Source: Bacteroidales bacterium (lineage in GTDB: Bacteria > Bacteroidota > Bacteroidia > Bacteroidales > Dysgonomonadaceae). Taken from it: DNA of 6,713 nt. Shown here one piece after another: positions 5,470-6,713 of the stretch. Location: assembly GCA_012799155.1 (NCBI GenBank), contig JAAZLV010000127.1, positions 1 to 6,713 of the forward strand, in the 5' to 3' direction. The stretch's first letter is position 1, and every line of letters starts with the position of its first letter. The position numbers and the translations under genes are program-made. Below the pieces are notes generated by a model. The model was given only the letters and a program-made list of their open reading frames with translations, was not told where the DNA came from and did no database searches.

Positions 5470-5545
5470 TCGGGATGACTGGATTCGAACCAGCGACCAC
5501 TCGCCCCCCAGACGAGTACTCTAAACCGGACTGAGCTACATCCCG
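5470..5545 (-). tRNA. tRNA-Pro, anticodon GGG
   Basis: The minus strand folds into a full cloverleaf. The acceptor stem is CGGGATG/CATCCCG and the D arm is GCTC with an 11-base loop and GAGT. The anticodon stem CTCGT/GCGAG closes the loop CTGGGGG, giving anticodon GGG with G37. A 5-base variable region follows, then the T arm GCTGG, TTCGAAT, CCAGT. The C1-G72 pair is typical of bacterial tRNA-Pro. The discriminator is A at 5470, followed by CAA, so the CCA end is not encoded and must be added by the CCA-adding enzyme. It is a single gene with its own promoter and terminator. It reads proline CCC and CCU codons. Confidence 0.96.
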
Positions 5546-5557
5546 TAAAAGTGCCTG

Positions 5558-5589
5558 CAAAAGTAACACTATTTTTTGAAATGCACAAA
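5558..5589 (-). promoter_or_regulatory. Bacteroidetes-type promoter of tRNA-Pro
   Basis: On the minus strand a TTTG -33 box (5589-5586) is followed by 20 bases and a perfect TACTTTTG -7 box (5565-5558, TAnnTTTG). Transcription would start a few bases before the tRNA 5' end at 5545, as expected for a short-leader stable RNA gene. Confidence 0.8.
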
Positions 5590-5653
5590 CCTTCTCACCC
5601 TTTCGTTTAAACTATATTATGAAATAATTTCGTCACAGTTAAAAAAAAAGTTG

Positions 5654-5661
5654 TTAATTTG
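5654..5661 (+). promoter_or_regulatory. Possible -7 box of the lpxD promoter
   Basis: TTAATTTG differs from TAnnTTTG at one position and lies just after an A9 run (5641-5649). A weak TTTC (5628-5631), 22 bases upstream, is the only -33 candidate. It would give a leader of about 125 bases before the lpxD ATG. Weak, but the best candidate in this gap. Confidence 0.3.
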
Positions 5662-5669
5662 CATCCAAA

Positions 5670-5765
5670 ATGATAATGCAGAGGCTTTTTGTCAGAGTTT
5701 TGTCCGTCACCACGCCTATCGTAGTAATTGAGTTGAACCTGATTGAATCAGTGTATAACGTATGA
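5670..5765 (+). CDS. Possible 31-residue leader ORF upstream of lpxD
   Basis: ATG at 5670 opens a 31-codon frame ending with TGA at 5763-5765, 28 bases before the lpxD ATG. The product starts [11 protein letters not shown], has a hydrophobic middle ([13 protein letters not shown]) and ends VYNV. It starts 9 bases after the possible -7 box, so it would be almost leaderless if that promoter is real. I see no match to a known family, no Shine-Dalgarno sequence and no rare-codon run of an attenuator type. It may be chance in the lpxD leader. Confidence 0.2.
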   Translation: MIMQRLFVRVLSVTTPIVVIELNLIESVYNV

Positions 5766-5793
5766 ACAGCCTCCTAAACAAATAAATCAATTG

Positions 5794-6713
5794 ATGACAT
5801 TTACTGCAAAGCAAATAGCCGACTTCCTGAACGGAGAAGTAATCGGCAATCAGAATGCGGTCGTATCCTCATTTTCCAAGATAGAAGAAGGTAAACCAGG
5901 AACACTCACATTCTTGGGAAATCCTAAGTATACATCCTTTATTTATGAGACTGCTGCCGATATCGTGTTGGTAAACAGTGATTTCATACCCGATAAGCCC
6001 GTCAATGCTACATTGATAAAGGTTCCAAATGCTTATACTGCTCTGGCATCCCTGATGGCGATGGTAGAACAGCAGAGGCCGGTAAAAGAGGGTGTTGCGG
6101 CGCTTGCGTATGTCTCAACCTCGGCTCTCACAGGAGAAGGGATTTATGTGGGAGAGTTTGCATACATTGGCGAGGAGGCCCGGATCGGCAAAAACTGTAA
6201 GATCTACCCTCAGGTCTATGTGGGCGACAACGTACAACTGGGTGACAATTGCATCCTCTACCCCGGAGTGAAGATTTACCACGATTGTGTGATCGGTAGC
6301 AACTGTATCATCCATGCGGGTGCCGTGATCGGTGCGGACGGCTTCGGATTCAGCAAGCAGGAGGATATCTACCGGAAGATACCACAAATAGGCAACGTGA
6401 TCATTGAGGATGATGTGGAGATTGGTGCCAACACCACCATCGACCGGGCTGTGATGGGATCGACCATTATCCGCCGTGGGGTGAAACTGGACAATCTGAT
6501 TCAGATCGCACACAACTGCGAGGTGGGTGAGAATACGGTGATGGCTGCCCAAGTGGGCATAGCCGGATCAACCAAGATCGAAGAGAGTTGTGTCCTGGGC
6601 GGTCAGGTAGGCATCGGGGGACACATCACCATTGGAAAGAAAAGCCAGATTGGTGCCCAGTCGGGCATCATCAGCAATACCAAAGCCGGCTCGGAGGTGA
6701 TGGGATCACCCGC
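5794..6713 (+). CDS. lpxD: LpxD, UDP-3-O-acylglucosamine N-acyltransferase (3' truncated by window)
   Basis: 306 codons are visible of an expected 340-350. LpxD adds the N-linked acyl chain from acyl-ACP to UDP-3-O-acyl-glucosamine, the third step of lipid A synthesis, at the cytoplasmic face. The N-terminal uridine-binding domain (about 1-100) opens [18 protein letters not shown] and contains LTFLGNPKY. From about 110 the left-handed hexapeptide-repeat helix begins ([26 protein letters not shown]), with IGADGFGFS and the conserved [13 protein letters not shown]. The catalytic histidine is H240 in [10 protein letters not shown] (E. coli H239), and H277 in GGHITIG matches E. coli H276. ATG 5794 is chosen because the conserved N-terminus starts right there. 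No Shine-Dalgarno sequence is visible. In Bacteroidales lpxD is commonly followed by a fused lpxC-fabZ and lpxA; that would lie beyond the window. Confidence 0.96.
   Translation, partial: MTFTAKQIADFLNGEVIGNQNAVVSSFSKIEEGKPGTLTFLGNPKYTSFIYETAADIVLVNSDFIPDKPVNATLIKVPNAYTALASLMAMVEQQRPVKEGVAALAYVSTSALTGEGIYVGEFAYIGEEARIGKNCKIYPQVYVGDNVQLGDNCILYPGVKIYHDCVIGSNCIIHAGAVIGADGFGFSKQEDIYRKIPQIGNVIIEDDVEIGANTTIDRAVMGSTIIRRGVKLDNLIQIAHNCEVGENTVMAAQVGIAGSTKIEESCVLGGQVGIGGHITIGKKSQIGAQSGIISNTKAGSEVMGSP

Noticed and set aside
6115..6552. Minus-strand frame of 145 codons opposite lpxD
   Set aside because: It is a shadow of the hexapeptide repeats of lpxD, which has both conserved histidines and continuous homology.

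Overview
The window looks like a chromosomal housekeeping segment from a member of the Bacteroidales; I would guess a relative of Dysgonomonadaceae or Porphyromonadaceae, but cannot fix the family by eye. The evidence is the kind of genes and their protein sequences (RelA/SpoT, MiaB, succinate-type CoA transferase, LpxD), weak or absent Shine-Dalgarno sequences, and several promoters of the Bacteroidetes form (TTTG, about 20 bases, TAnnTTTG). There is no transposase, integrase, CRISPR array or obvious foreign island.

Layout. At the left edge is the 3' end of a RelA/SpoT (p)ppGpp enzyme gene on the + strand (1-282). It meets tail to tail, with an 8-base overlap, a three-gene minus-strand envelope operon (275-1300). 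Read in transcription order this operon encodes a YtxH-type single-pass protein, a holin-like DUF1469 (YqjE-type) two-pass protein and a small basic YqjK-like protein. A perfect hairpin with a T run, probably the operon terminator, lies inside the relA/spoT coding end. Next, also on the minus strand, is miaB (1456-2823), for methylthiolation of tRNA A37. A 235-base divergent intergenic region follows, with a good + strand promoter and a 13-bp hairpin that no gene explains.

On the + strand there follow a small membrane-anchored hypothetical protein (3059-3550) and a succinate/acetate (or propionate) CoA transferase (3602-5095) that closes with a textbook terminator. From 5096 to 5469 there is no gene. 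The stretch holds that terminator, an array of 11-bp tandem repeats with a degenerate inverted partner, and the terminator of a minus-strand tRNA-Pro(GGG) at 5470-5545, whose own promoter is clear. The right edge holds lpxD (5794 onward, cut by the window end), the third acylation step of lipid A synthesis, preceded by a roughly 200-base leader with a possible 31-codon ORF.

Functionally these are unrelated core modules: stringent response, envelope stress, tRNA modification, fermentative CoA transfer, translation and lipid A. I see no clear new multi-gene system. The most unusual items are non-coding: the 11-bp repeat array between two convergent terminators, the promoter-plus-hairpin element upstream of 3059, and the terminator embedded in relA/spoT.
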